Positions 48,728-56,737 of a stretch of DNA of 64,000 nucleotides are shown piece by piece; position 1 is the stretch's first letter, and every line of letters begins with the position of its first letter. This DNA comes from Rhizobium sp. P38BS-XIX (GTDB taxonomy: Bacteria; Pseudomonadota; Alphaproteobacteria; Rhizobiales; Rhizobiaceae). The stretch lies in the NCBI RefSeq assembly GCF_012641435.1, contig NZ_JABAIJ010000001.1, forward strand, positions 124,001 to 188,000, read 5' to 3'. The notes under the pieces were generated by a model. It did no database searches. It was not told the DNA's origin and saw nothing but the letters and a program-made list of their open reading frames with translations. Position numbers and translations under genes: made by a program.

Positions 48728-49459
48728 ATGAGCCTCCCTTCATCCATATCCAGACGTAATTTCCTCACCCTTGCTGGTATCGGCGCCGTTTCGACGCTCG
48801 CCGGCTGTGCCTCCTCAATCAACAGCGGTCCTGTCGTCAGCCCGGTTCAATATACCGGTTCGCCCAGACCGTTCCGTACCTGGTTTTCCAGCTACGATGG
48901 CGAGCAGCCTGATCCAGCCGTGATCTATGCGGCGCTGGACGATGGTGGCTTCCATGTTCCGGCTGTCCCCTATCAGCAGATCGATCCGCGCTTCTATCGC
49001 CAGCGCGTCGTCGACCCGACTGGCGAAGCGCCCGGCAGCGTTGTCGTCAACACAACCCAGCGCATGCTTTACGTCACCGAGCAGGGCGGCACTGCGATGC
49101 GTTACGGCATCGGCGTCGGCCGCGAAGGCTTTGCCTGGCAGGGTCGCGGCGTCATCCAGTGGCGCAAGAAGTGGCCGCGCTGGAACCCGCCGAACGAAAT
49201 GGTCGACCGCCAGCCGGAACTCGTCAAGTATTCCATCGCCAATGGCGGCATGGATCCGGGTCTCAGAAACCCGCTCGGTGCGCGCGCACTCTACATTTTC
49301 GAAGACAAGCAGGATTCGCTGTATCGTCTGCACGGCAATCCCGAATGGCGCTCCATCGGCAAAGCCGTTTCGTCAGGCTGTGTCCGCCTGCTGAACCAGG
49401 ATGTCATCGATCTCTACGATCGCGTGCCCGAGCATGCGCCGATCCTCGTGACGACGTGA
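48728..49459 (+). CDS. L,D-transpeptidase with Tat/lipoprotein signal
   Basis: A 243-residue YkuD enzyme closely similar to its upstream neighbour. The catalytic motif is HGNPEWRSIGKAVSSGCVRL. The N-terminus SRRNFLTLAGIGAVSTLAGCAS carries both twin arginines and a lipobox (LAGC), so folded export followed by lipidation is likely. The pair is a tandem duplication with different export routes. A perfect terminator follows at 49479. Confidence 0.88.
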   Translation: MSLPSSISRRNFLTLAGIGAVSTLAGCASSINSGPVVSPVQYTGSPRPFRTWFSSYDGEQPDPAVIYAALDDGGFHVPAVPYQQIDPRFYRQRVVDPTGEAPGSVVVNTTQRMLYVTEQGGTAMRYGIGVGREGFAWQGRGVIQWRKKWPRWNPPNEMVDRQPELVKYSIANGGMDPGLRNPLGARALYIFEDKQDSLYRLHGNPEWRSIGKAVSSGCVRLLNQDVIDLYDRVPEHAPILVTT

Positions 49460-49478
49460 TCGACGCACATCATTGCAA

Positions 49479-49510
49479 ACAAAAGGGCGCCGCATGCGGC
49501 GCCCTTTTGT
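49479..49510. terminator. Perfect palindromic terminator
   Basis: All 32 bases are palindromic, with a GC-rich core GGGCGCCGC and A and T runs on either side. It can end the L,D-transpeptidase transcript and the convergent ohrR transcript. Confidence 0.92.
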
Positions 49511-49546
49511 TTTCGGTCTATTGCATGGCCCCGCTGGACGCAGCGT

Positions 49547-50011
49547 CTATTCCGCCGCCAGATTGACCTTTAACTGCTGCAGCCGGTCACGCAGATTGGC
49601 CATTTCCGTCATGTCGCAGCCGGTCGCTTGACCGATGGCATCCATGATCACGCCGACCTGGCATTGCATGTCCGCACCTTTTTGCGTCAGCGAAATGATG
49701 ACCTGCCGTTCGTCCCTGGGATCGCGTGCACGGCTGATGAGGCCGGCTTGCTCGAGACGCTTCAAAAGAGGGGAGAGCGTGCCGGAATCGAGATCGAGCT
49801 TCTCGCCGATGGTCTTTACGGACAATGTGCCCTTCTCCCACAGCACGAGCATGACGAGATATTGCGGATAGGTGAGGCCGACTCGGTCAAGAATCGGTTT
49901 GTAAGCCCGATTGAACGCATGCGCAGCGCTATAAACGGCAAAGCAAAGCTGCCTCTCCAGCCGCTTTTCCTCATCCTGTATCATGGTTTGCCCATCCACC
50001 TTATCCGTCAT
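49547..50011 (-). CDS. ohrR: OhrR organic-peroxide-sensing repressor (MarR family)
   Basis: A 154-residue MarR protein. The reactive cysteine of OhrR is kept: C23 in RQLCFAVYSAA. The winged helix has LSVKTIGEKLDLDSGTLSPLLKRLEQAGLI and the wing RDPRDERQV. It senses organic hydroperoxides by oxidation of the cysteine and releases the ohr promoter. It is divergent from ohr. Confidence 0.95.
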   Translation of the reverse strand: MTDKVDGQTMIQDEEKRLERQLCFAVYSAAHAFNRAYKPILDRVGLTYPQYLVMLVLWEKGTLSVKTIGEKLDLDSGTLSPLLKRLEQAGLISRARDPRDERQVIISLTQKGADMQCQVGVIMDAIGQATGCDMTEMANLRDRLQQLKVNLAAE

Positions 50012-50057
50012 TGCTGCTCCGTCTTTTTTCTTGTTGGATGCATTGTCACAAATTCAC

Positions 50058-50078
50058 TTTGCAAAATCAAATTGCAAA
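50058..50078. promoter_or_regulatory. Candidate OhrR operator
   Basis: In the ohrR/ohr gap, TTTGCAA (50058-50064) and TTGCAAA (50072-50078) form perfect 7-base inverted arms around a 7-base AT-rich spacer. AT-rich inverted repeats are typical OhrR sites. Its position allows repression of both genes. Confidence 0.6.
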
Positions 50079-50147
50079 AAATACATGTTGCGCACGATTA
50101 AATCGTGGCGTATATAAAATCCATCCAAACCGAAAAGGAGATCTGAC

Positions 50148-50570
50148 ATGCCTATTCTCTACACGACCAAAGCTTCCGCCACCGGTGGCCGCGCTGGCCA
50201 TGCAGTTTCCGAAAATGGCGTACTTGACGTCACGCTGACCGTGCCGAAGGAACTCGGCGGCGACGGCGCCACCGGCACCAATCCCGAGCAGCTCTTTGCG
50301 GCAGGCTATTCCGCTTGCTTCCTCGGCGCTTTGAAATTTGTAGCTGGCCAGCAGAAGGTCAAGATTCCGGAGGACGCCAAGGTCACCGCGACCGTCGGCA
50401 TCGGCCCGCGCGCAGATGGCGGCGGCTTCGGCATCGAAGTTTCGCTGGCAGTTCACATCCCCGGCATGGACAAGGCCGAAGCTGAAAAGCTCGCCGCTGC
50501 CGCTCACATCGTGTGCCCCTACAGCCACGCGATGCGCACGTCGACCGAAGTGGCTTACGCCGTCGTCTGA
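50148..50570 (+). CDS. ohr: Organic hydroperoxide resistance peroxiredoxin
   Basis: A 140-residue OsmC/Ohr-fold enzyme that reduces organic hydroperoxides using lipoylated partners. Both active cysteines are present: C57 in YSACFLGAL and C123 in VCPYSHAMR. The AAGGAGATCTGAC site precedes the ATG. Terminator at 50608. Control is by the adjacent ohrR. Confidence 0.96.
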   Translation: MPILYTTKASATGGRAGHAVSENGVLDVTLTVPKELGGDGATGTNPEQLFAAGYSACFLGALKFVAGQQKVKIPEDAKVTATVGIGPRADGGGFGIEVSLAVHIPGMDKAEAEKLAAAAHIVCPYSHAMRTSTEVAYAVV

Positions 50571-50607
50571 GCAATCGGCCGTCATACGCTGCCGAATAAC
50601 GTAGTAT

Positions 50608-50651
50608 AAAAGAAAAGGAGCGACGGCATTGCCGATCGCTCCTTTTCTTTT
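50608..50651 (+). terminator. Intrinsic terminator after ohr
   Basis: Sixteen-base arms (50608-50623 and 50636-50651) pair perfectly, with further pairing CGGC/GCCG inside, followed by a T-rich tract. The next gene begins soon after on the same strand. Confidence 0.9.
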
Positions 50652-50687
50652 GCAAGAAATATGCTATATATTTTCCGAGGAAAGGAT

Positions 50688-51077
50688 ATGGCGATGGCAA
50701 AAGCTCAAGCAATAGGCCAGACAATACCCAGTGAAGCGCTTGTGATCACAAAGGCCGTGGTCAACGCCGCTGACCGTCTGGGATTGAATGCGCGCATACT
50801 CGCTGCTGTTATCGGCGTTTCCGAAGCGACCGTCTCGCGCATGAAGCGGCAGGATCATCTTCTGGAGCGCGATAGCAAGCCGTTCGAACTCGGTGTGTTG
50901 TTCATCCGCCTCTTTCGCTCGCTCGATGCCATTGTCGGGGGAGACGAGGTCGTCGCACGGCAATGGCTGCGCAACGCCAACCTGGCTTTGGGTGCCGCTC
51001 CGCTCGATAAGATCACCTCGATTTCTGGTTTGACCGATGTCCTTGGATACCTGGACGCCCGCCGCGCTCTCGTCTGA
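50688..51077 (+). CDS. MbcA/ParS/Xre-type antitoxin (DUF2384)
   Basis: A 129-residue antitoxin with a helix-turn-helix (LNARILAAVIGVSEATVSRMKRQ) and the C-terminal DUF2384 segment ending NLALGAAPLDKITSISGLTDVLGYLDARRA, which plugs the RES toxin active site in known pairs. A second ATG lies two codons on; GAGG is seven bases before the first. It overlaps the RES toxin gene by 41 bases. Confidence 0.88.
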   Translation: MAMAKAQAIGQTIPSEALVITKAVVNAADRLGLNARILAAVIGVSEATVSRMKRQDHLLERDSKPFELGVLFIRLFRSLDAIVGGDEVVARQWLRNANLALGAAPLDKITSISGLTDVLGYLDARRALV

Positions 51078-51789
51078 GGCAAAGGCGATCTCCGGCCGCT
51101 ATTGGCGGCTGGTGGAATCGCAGCATCAGGTTTCGACGCTGAAGCTGGTCGATACGCTCGAGGAGCAGGCGCTGCTCGAAAATCTGCTGGAAGAAAGCAA
51201 GCCGGTGCTGCCGCCGGAGTGCGCCGGGCTGGACTATCTGCTTGCCACGCCCTTTCGCTACGGCGCGATCTATCCGCATGGCTCCCGTTTCCGGAGGGCC
51301 GGTCGCACGCTCGGCGTCTTCTATGCGTCGGAGCATGTGGAAACGGCTTTGGCGGAAATGAGCTTCTATCGGCTGCTTTTCTTCCGCGATTCTCCCGAGA
51401 CTGCGTTGCCGACGAATGCCGCGGAATACACGGCGTTTGCAGCCGCTATCGCCACCAAGCAGGCGATCGACCTGACGGGGGCGCCATTCGATCAGGATAA
51501 CCAGCGATGGACGGATCCGGTCGAATATGAGGCGTGTCAGGCTCTTGCCGAGGCGGCGCGGGTGGGTTGCATCGATGCGATCCTCTATCGTTCCGTTCGC
51601 GATCCGCAAGGTGGCCGGAACATCGCACTGCTGACCGCCAGGGCCTTTGCCGCGCGCGAACCTGTGGAGCGTCAGACCTGGCGCATTCGGCTGTCGCGTG
51701 TCGGTGTGCAGGCGCTTTGCGAATTCCCCCGCCGCCGCATCGGCTTCGAAAGGCAGGATTTCGGCAACGATCCACGCCTGTCCGATTAG
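51037..51789 (+). CDS. RES-domain toxin (NAD+-acting)
   Basis: A 250-residue RES toxin, a family that breaks down or phosphorolyses NAD+. Landmarks are RYGAIYPHGSRF, E102 in HVETALAE and S186 in YRSVRDPQGGRNIALL, corresponding to conserved Arg, Glu and Ser of the domain. The start lies inside the antitoxin gene, so expression is coupled. Its stop codon TAG (51787-51789) is the first three bases of a dispersed palindromic element. Confidence 0.88.
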   Translation: MSLDTWTPAALSSEAKAISGRYWRLVESQHQVSTLKLVDTLEEQALLENLLEESKPVLPPECAGLDYLLATPFRYGAIYPHGSRFRRAGRTLGVFYASEHVETALAEMSFYRLLFFRDSPETALPTNAAEYTAFAAAIATKQAIDLTGAPFDQDNQRWTDPVEYEACQALAEAARVGCIDAILYRSVRDPQGGRNIALLTARAFAAREPVERQTWRIRLSRVGVQALCEFPRRRIGFERQDFGNDPRLSD

Positions 51790-51889
51790 AGCAATTCCAG
51801 GAAAAGTGCGCAGCGGTTTTCCGTCCGGAATTACGTGAAACAAAGAGATAGAACGGTTCAGGGGTTCCGTGAAAACCTGAACCGTTCTA
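51787..51889. repeat. Dispersed palindromic intergenic element, copy 2
   Basis: It is near-identical to the 22253-22356 element through the central region (GCAATTCC, GTGCGCAGCGG, GTCCGGAATT, AAGAGATAGA). It ends in an inverted pair ACGGTTCAGG/CCTGAACCGT. It occupies the whole gap between the RES and MarR genes. Confidence 0.88.
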
Positions 51890-51893
51890 GGTC

Positions 51894-52340
51894 CTAAAGC
51901 AGGATTGCCAGGTCTTGGCGCAGGCGGTCGCCATTGCCATCGGGCAGGCGCTCTTCGAGCAATGCATGCGTGATCTTCCAGGTCGGCACGGCGGCGGCGA
52001 GGGCCGATTTGCCTGCTGCCGTCAGGGTCAGAAGACGCGCACGGCGATCGGCGGGATCGGCTTCCACATTCACCCATCCGCGGCGCTGCAGCGGCTTCAG
52101 CGCGGCCGTCAGCGTTGTCTGATCGATCGCAAGCAGTGTGCAGACGGATTTCATCGACGCCGGCACCGGTCTGTTCAGCGACATCATCAGGGAAAACTGG
52201 CCGTTGGTCAGCCCGAAGGGTCTTAGCGCATCATCGAAACGGCGAGCCAGGGCCCGTGCTGCGCGCTGCACATGCAGGCAGAGACAGCTGTCGCGCACTA
52301 ACAGCGTGGTTTCAAAGGGAATTTCAACTGCGTTTGACAT
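51894..52340 (-). CDS. MarR-family transcriptional regulator
   Basis: A 148-residue MarR protein. The winged helix contains SMKSVCTLLAIDQTTLTAALKPLQRRGWV and the wing DPADRRARLLTLT. Two cysteines at the start (DSCLCLHVQRAARAL) could sense oxidants. It is divergent from the DUF899 gene, whose likely operator is the palindrome at 52352. Confidence 0.85.
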   Translation of the reverse strand: MSNAVEIPFETTLLVRDSCLCLHVQRAARALARRFDDALRPFGLTNGQFSLMMSLNRPVPASMKSVCTLLAIDQTTLTAALKPLQRRGWVNVEADPADRRARLLTLTAAGKSALAAAVPTWKITHALLEERLPDGNGDRLRQDLAILL

Positions 52341-52351
52341 GCGTTATTAAT

Positions 52352-52363
52352 ATTGATATCAAT
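52352..52363. promoter_or_regulatory. Candidate MarR operator
   Basis: ATTGATATCAAT is a perfect 12-base palindrome in a short AT-rich stretch directly upstream of the marR-like start (52340) and ahead of the divergent DUF899 gene. Position and symmetry suit autoregulation. Confidence 0.5.
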
Positions 52364-52413
52364 GTAATTGTCAAGCTTTGGGAAAGAGTAAGCGCCGGAG
52401 GAGGGCGCGAACG

Positions 52414-53139
52414 ATGAACCAGGTTGTTTCAAGGGATGTATGGCTCGAAGCCCGTCGTCAATTGCTTGCCAGCGAGAAGGAAGCGACGCATCTGCGCGAT
52501 CGCGTCAATGCGGAACGTCTCGCTTTGCCTTGGGTGAAGGTGGACAAGACCTACGTCTTCGATACGCCCGCCGGCGAAAAGACGCTTGCCGATCTATTCG
52601 ATGGTCGCAGCCAGCTTATCATCTATCATTTCATGCTCGGTCCGGACTGGGATGCCGGCTGCACCGGCTGTTCCTTCCTTGCCGATCATTTCGATGGCAC
52701 AATTGCCCATCTCAATCATCACGATGTTTCGTTGGTCGCAGTCTCCCGCGCGCCGCTGGAAAAGGTGGAGGCTTACAAGAAGCGCATGGGCTGGCGTTTT
52801 CCCTGGGTGTCGTCCTATGCGAACGATTTCAATTTCGACTATCATGTCTCCTTCTCGAAAGAGGAGCTCGCAGGCGACAAGGTTTTCTACAACTTCACGG
52901 CCATGGATGCGGCCGAAGGATTTGATGAGCTTCCGGGCCTGAGCGCCTTCTACAAGGACGAAGCCGGAAATGTCTTCCACACCTACTCGAGCTACGCCCG
53001 CGGTCCGGAGGAGTTGATCGGAACGCTGATGATCCTTGATCGCGCGCCCAAGGGGCGCAATGAAAGCAGCACGATGAATTTCATCCGCCGACATGACGAA
53101 TACGAGGATGCTCCAAAGGCGGATTCCTGCTGCCATTGA
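52414..53139 (+). CDS. DUF899 thioredoxin-fold protein
   Basis: A 241-residue protein of the DUF899 thioredoxin-like family. The fold is marked by YHFMLGPDWDAGCTGCSFLADHFDG with a CxxC pair and RAPLEKVEAYKKRMGWRFPWVSS. It is likely a cytoplasmic thiol or peroxide-related enzyme; the exact reaction is unknown. GGAGGAGG precedes the ATG. It is probably controlled by the divergent MarR. Confidence 0.85.
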   Translation: MNQVVSRDVWLEARRQLLASEKEATHLRDRVNAERLALPWVKVDKTYVFDTPAGEKTLADLFDGRSQLIIYHFMLGPDWDAGCTGCSFLADHFDGTIAHLNHHDVSLVAVSRAPLEKVEAYKKRMGWRFPWVSSYANDFNFDYHVSFSKEELAGDKVFYNFTAMDAAEGFDELPGLSAFYKDEAGNVFHTYSSYARGPEELIGTLMILDRAPKGRNESSTMNFIRRHDEYEDAPKADSCCH

Positions 53140-53349
53140 AGCGGATAAAGGCTCGCTATCGGGATGGGGGTCGAATTATTTCAGCTCGTGCCTACTTAAA
53201 AGATGAACGCTTGCTTGTCGGGGAGGCGGCTGGATGTGTCGATCGACCATTGCTTGGCCGTCATTGTCATCGGCAATAATGCGCCCTGGCCGTCACAGGC
53301 GCGGGACGAAACGAATGAATGCAGCGATCACAATAGGGAGAGAGATGCG

Positions 53350-54126
53350 ATGGCTGAGAAGGGATATTTTGTCTGGTATGAGCTGATGACCTCGGACATG
53401 AAAGCCGCTGAGGCTTTCTACACCAAGGTCGTCGGCTGGGATGCCGCCGATGCCGGCATGCCCGAAGTTGGCATGGACTACACGCTGTTCAGTGCAGGTG
53501 CGGGGCCTGTTGCCGGCCTGATGATCTTGCCCGACGAGGCAAAGGCCATGGGAACGCCTCCCTGCTGGACAGGCTACATCGGCGTGCCCAACGTCGACGA
53601 AGGCGCCAAGACCGTGGCAGCCAAAGGCGGCAAGGTCTATCGCGAACCGACGGATATTCCGGGCGTCGGCCGATTTGCCGTCGTTTCCGATCCCTATGGC
53701 GCTGCCTTCTGCCTGTTTACCCCGCTGCCCGGTCAGGATTGGGAGCCCCCGGCACCCGCCACTCCCAGTTATTTCGGCTGGCATGAACTCTATGCCGGCG
53801 ATGGCCCGAAGGCGTTCGATTTTTACAGCGATATGTTCGGCTGGGAGCTGAGCTCCGATTTCGACATGGGCCCGATGGGCAAATACAAGATCTTCAAGAT
53901 CGGCGACCGAGACTTCGGCGGCATCATGACCAAGCCAGCGGAAATGCCGGTGCCGGCCTGGAATTTCTACATCAATGTCCCGGCGATCGATGCGGCCATC
54001 ACCCGTATCACCGAAGGTGGCGGCAAGATCGTCAACGGTCCGATGGAAGTCCCCGGCGGCAGCTGGATCGTCCAGGCCACCGACCCGCAGGGCGCATTCT
54101 TCTCGCTGGTCGCGCCAGTACGCTAA
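53350..54126 (+). CDS. Two-domain VOC (glyoxalase-fold) protein
   Basis: A 258-residue protein made of two glyoxalase/bleomycin-resistance modules: first half WYELMTSDMKAAEAFYTKVVGWD, second half WHELYAGDGPKAFDFYSDMFGWE, each ending in an FxLF-type segment. The enzyme activity is unknown. A longer upstream reading frame lacks support; the ATG at 53350 has GGGAGAGA nearby. A 14-base tandem duplication covers its stop codon. Confidence 0.85.
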   Translation: MAEKGYFVWYELMTSDMKAAEAFYTKVVGWDAADAGMPEVGMDYTLFSAGAGPVAGLMILPDEAKAMGTPPCWTGYIGVPNVDEGAKTVAAKGGKVYREPTDIPGVGRFAVVSDPYGAAFCLFTPLPGQDWEPPAPATPSYFGWHELYAGDGPKAFDFYSDMFGWELSSDFDMGPMGKYKIFKIGDRDFGGIMTKPAEMPVPAWNFYINVPAIDAAITRITEGGGKIVNGPMEVPGGSWIVQATDPQGAFFSLVAPVR

Positions 54127-54154
54127 GGCCAGTACGCTAAGGATGGAATAGAAT

Positions 54155-54180
54155 AGCCCTCCCGCTAAAGCGGGAGGGCT
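54155..54180. terminator. Bidirectional terminator
   Basis: AGCCCTCCCGCT (54155-54166) and its exact complement (54169-54180) form a 12-base stem with a 2-base centre. It lies between the convergent VOC and DUF853 genes. Confidence 0.85.
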
Positions 54181-54185
54181 ATCTC

Positions 54186-55697
54186 TTATCGCTTCAGGCT
54201 GCCGAGGATGCCTCGGACCAGCGCCCGCCCGACCTGCGTGGCAACCGTGCGCGCCACGCTTTTCAATGCGGCTTCCATGATTGTTTCACGCTGGTAGCCG
54301 GATCGGCGGCCAGTCGATTTGTTGCTGTCGCCGCCAAAGCCCGGCAGGGTCCAGCCGTCCCCGGCGCTTTCGTTTTGTGGCGCGGCTGCCTTGCGTGCAC
54401 GCTCCGTCAGAATTTCGAATGCGGACTCCCGATCGATCGTCTCGTCATAAACACCGGCAACCGGGCTGGCGTTGATGATGGCGCGGCGCTCCGCATCGCT
54501 TACCGGGCCGATGCGGCCGGCGGGCGGCCGGATCAGCGTGCGCTCGACGACGGAGGGCGCGCCTTTGCCTTCGAGCATCGAGACCAGCGCTTCGCCGGTG
54601 CCGAGCGTCGTGATGACTTCGGCGCAATCGAAAGCCGGGTTGGGCCGGAATGTCGAGGCCGCCGTCTGCACCGCCTTCTGCTCGCGCGGCGAATAGGCAC
54701 GAAGTGCGTGCTGCACACGATTGCCGAGCTGCGCCAGCACCGTTTCCGGCACATCGAGCGGGTTCTGCGTGACGAAGTAGACGCCGACGCCCTTGGAACG
54801 GATCAGGCGCACCACCTGTTCGACACGCTCGATCAGCACCTTCGGCGCGTCGTTAAAGAGCAGGTGCGCCTCATCGAAGAAGAAGACCAGCTTCGGCTTC
54901 TCCGGATCGCCGACTTCGGGCAGTTCCTCGAACAGCTCGGACAGCAGCCACAGCAGAAAAGTGGCGTAAAGACGCGGGTTCATCATCAGCTTGTCGGCGG
55001 CAAGCACCGAAACCTGGCCATAGCCATCATTGCCGACCCGCATGATGTCGGAGATCTTCAACGCAGGCTCGCCGAAGAAGTTTTCGGCGCCTTGTTGCTC
55101 CAGCACAAGCAGAGCGCGCTGGATCGAGCCGACGGAGGATTTCGAGATCAGGCCGAATTTGCTGGAAAGCTCGCTGGCATTCTCGCCCATGTAGTTGAGC
55201 AGCGCCTGCAGATCCTTGAGGTCGAGAAGCGCCAGTCCGTTTTGATCGGCGATCTTGAAGGCGATGTTGAGCACGCCTTCCTGTGCTTCAGATGCATCCA
55301 TCAGCCGTGCCAGCAGCAACGGACCCATCTCGGCGATGGTCGTGCGCACGCGATGGCCTTTTTCGCCGTAGAGATCCCAGAATATGACCGGAAACTGATC
55401 GAACTCATAGGGCGCAAGGCCGATTTCCTCGGCGCGCTTCAGTAGGAAATCCTTCGGCTCGCCTTTGACCGCGATGCCGGAGAGATCGCCCTTGATATCG
55501 GCGCAGAAGACGGGCACGCCAGCCTTGGAAAACCCTTCCGCCAGCACCTGCAGCGTCACCGTCTTGCCGGTCCCGGTCGCGCCGGTGACGAGGCCGTGTC
55601 GGTTGCCGAATTTCAGCGTCAGAAATTCGTCCTTGTTGATGCTTTCATCCGGATTGCGGCTTGCGCCGACGAAAATCTGTCCGTCCTGCTGCGGCAT
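54186..55697 (-). CDS. HerA-like ATPase (DUF853 family)
   Basis: A 503-residue FtsK/HerA-like P-loop ATPase. Walker A is GATGTGKT (39-46) and Walker B is LVFFFDEAH (270-278). VYFVTQNPLDVPETVLAQLGNRVQHALRAYSPREQKA forms the later motor motifs. HerA relatives translocate DNA, but this bacterial group has no established role. It stands alone without a NurA nuclease or SIR2 neighbour that would indicate a repair or defence system. Confidence 0.88.
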   Translation of the reverse strand: MPQQDGQIFVGASRNPDESINKDEFLTLKFGNRHGLVTGATGTGKTVTLQVLAEGFSKAGVPVFCADIKGDLSGIAVKGEPKDFLLKRAEEIGLAPYEFDQFPVIFWDLYGEKGHRVRTTIAEMGPLLLARLMDASEAQEGVLNIAFKIADQNGLALLDLKDLQALLNYMGENASELSSKFGLISKSSVGSIQRALLVLEQQGAENFFGEPALKISDIMRVGNDGYGQVSVLAADKLMMNPRLYATFLLWLLSELFEELPEVGDPEKPKLVFFFDEAHLLFNDAPKVLIERVEQVVRLIRSKGVGVYFVTQNPLDVPETVLAQLGNRVQHALRAYSPREQKAVQTAASTFRPNPAFDCAEVITTLGTGEALVSMLEGKGAPSVVERTLIRPPAGRIGPVSDAERRAIINASPVAGVYDETIDRESAFEILTERARKAAAPQNESAGDGWTLPGFGGDSNKSTGRRSGYQRETIMEAALKSVARTVATQVGRALVRGILGSLKR

Positions 55698-55715
55698 GGT
55701 GTCGTCTCCCTCAGC

Positions 55716-55822
55716 GCATGATGCCGAAAAGTGTCACCGGTTTTCGGACGACATCATGCTCTACCTATCTGATTCTAGAACCGGATGACTTTGCATCGTT
55801 TCGATTCAAAGTCATCCGGTTC
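55716..55822. repeat. Two-hairpin palindromic element
   Basis: Hairpin one pairs GCATGATG (55716-55723) with CATCATGC (55752-55759) and CCGAAAA with TTTTCGG inside. Hairpin two has a perfect 16-base stem (55778-55793 with 55807-55822). The gap 55698-56024 holds this element and otherwise only the promoter region of the next gene. Confidence 0.75.
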
Positions 55823-56024
55823 CAGGGCGGCGGCACGGCAACCGTCCAGGTCGCCAGGGCCATTCATCGATTTGTCCTGACACTGTTATAAGAACTGACT
55901 TGAACGGGGACAACCATTCGCGTCGAGGTTCCGCTTCTGGTAGTATGGCGAGCTGCGGCGCGGCTTGTGCCGGTTGATTCATTCAGTTACGTTGACGTTA
56001 ACGTCGTAAAGGCAGGAGGCCACA

Positions 56025-56426
56025 GTGAACGAAGTTATTGATCAGATCGCGACCAGAGCCGGCATCGCTCCCGACCTTGCGGAGAGAGCCGTCGGCATGA
56101 TTCTCGGCTTCCTGCAGCGCGAAGCGCCGGATGGCCCTGTCACCAAGATGATCCAGGCCATTCCCGGTGCCCCTGATCTCGTCGCGCAGTACAATGGCGA
56201 AGAGACCACCGGCGGTGGCGGCGGTTTGCTTGGCGGTCTGCTCAGCGCAGTCGGTGGCGGCGGTGGCCTGATGGCGCTCGGCCAGCAGCTGATGAGCAGT
56301 GGCCTCAGCATGGGCGAGATCACCTCGCTCGCTAAGGAAACGATCACGACCGCCCGTCAGCATGCCGGCGATGATGTGGTCGACGAAGTCGTCAACTCCG
56401 TCCCGGGCCTGCATCAGTTCCTCTAG
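56025..56426 (+). CDS. Small glycine-rich DUF2267/DUF937-like protein
   Basis: A 133-residue protein starting at GTG with an AGGAGG ribosome site six bases upstream. Helical ends (IDQIATRAGIAPDLAERAVGMILGFLQ and ITSLAKETITTARQHAGDDVVDEVVN) flank a glycine-rich centre with GGGGGLLGGLLSAVGGGGG. It resembles DUF2267/DUF937 proteins of unknown function. No signal peptide is present. Confidence 0.7.
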   Translation: MNEVIDQIATRAGIAPDLAERAVGMILGFLQREAPDGPVTKMIQAIPGAPDLVAQYNGEETTGGGGGLLGGLLSAVGGGGGLMALGQQLMSSGLSMGEITSLAKETITTARQHAGDDVVDEVVNSVPGLHQFL

Positions 56427-56737
56427 GAATATCCGCTTCGTTCAGAGGCGGATTGATCGCCGCGATATCGGCGGACCGAGGAAATCTGTTCGGTCCGTCG
56501 CCCATAACGGATAGTGCATCAGAATATTTGCAACAGCGGGCCATGCGTTGCATCAGCAAAATATGCACCTCATGGCCGTGGCCCGACTTTCACGCCCAAA
56601 GGCGCTTAGTCCCTGACCCGCCCAGCCACTCGCATCCGTCACATTACATCTGTAGGCCGATCCTGAAGCCGCTCATGGCCCTGTAATACTGGGCGGCGAT
56701 TTTCTCTCTGTTTCATCGAGAGGAGATACCCGCGTTC
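56427..56737. other. 311-base intergenic region with a hairpin
   Basis: CGGACCGA (56472-56479) and TCGGTCCG (56490-56497) pair perfectly around a 10-base loop shortly after the previous stop; without a T run this is at best a weak terminator. The rest should carry the promoter of the DUF1127 gene. Nothing else was recognised. Confidence 0.4.

Noticed and set aside
54375..55445. 356-codon frame opposite the HerA-like gene
   Set aside because: Rich in Arg/His/Gln with no family pattern; shadow of a Walker-motif protein.
54186..55697. HerA-based antiviral defence system
   Set aside because: No NurA, SIR2 or other defence partner next to the ATPase; DUF853 proteins are common housekeeping-like genes in alphaproteobacteria.
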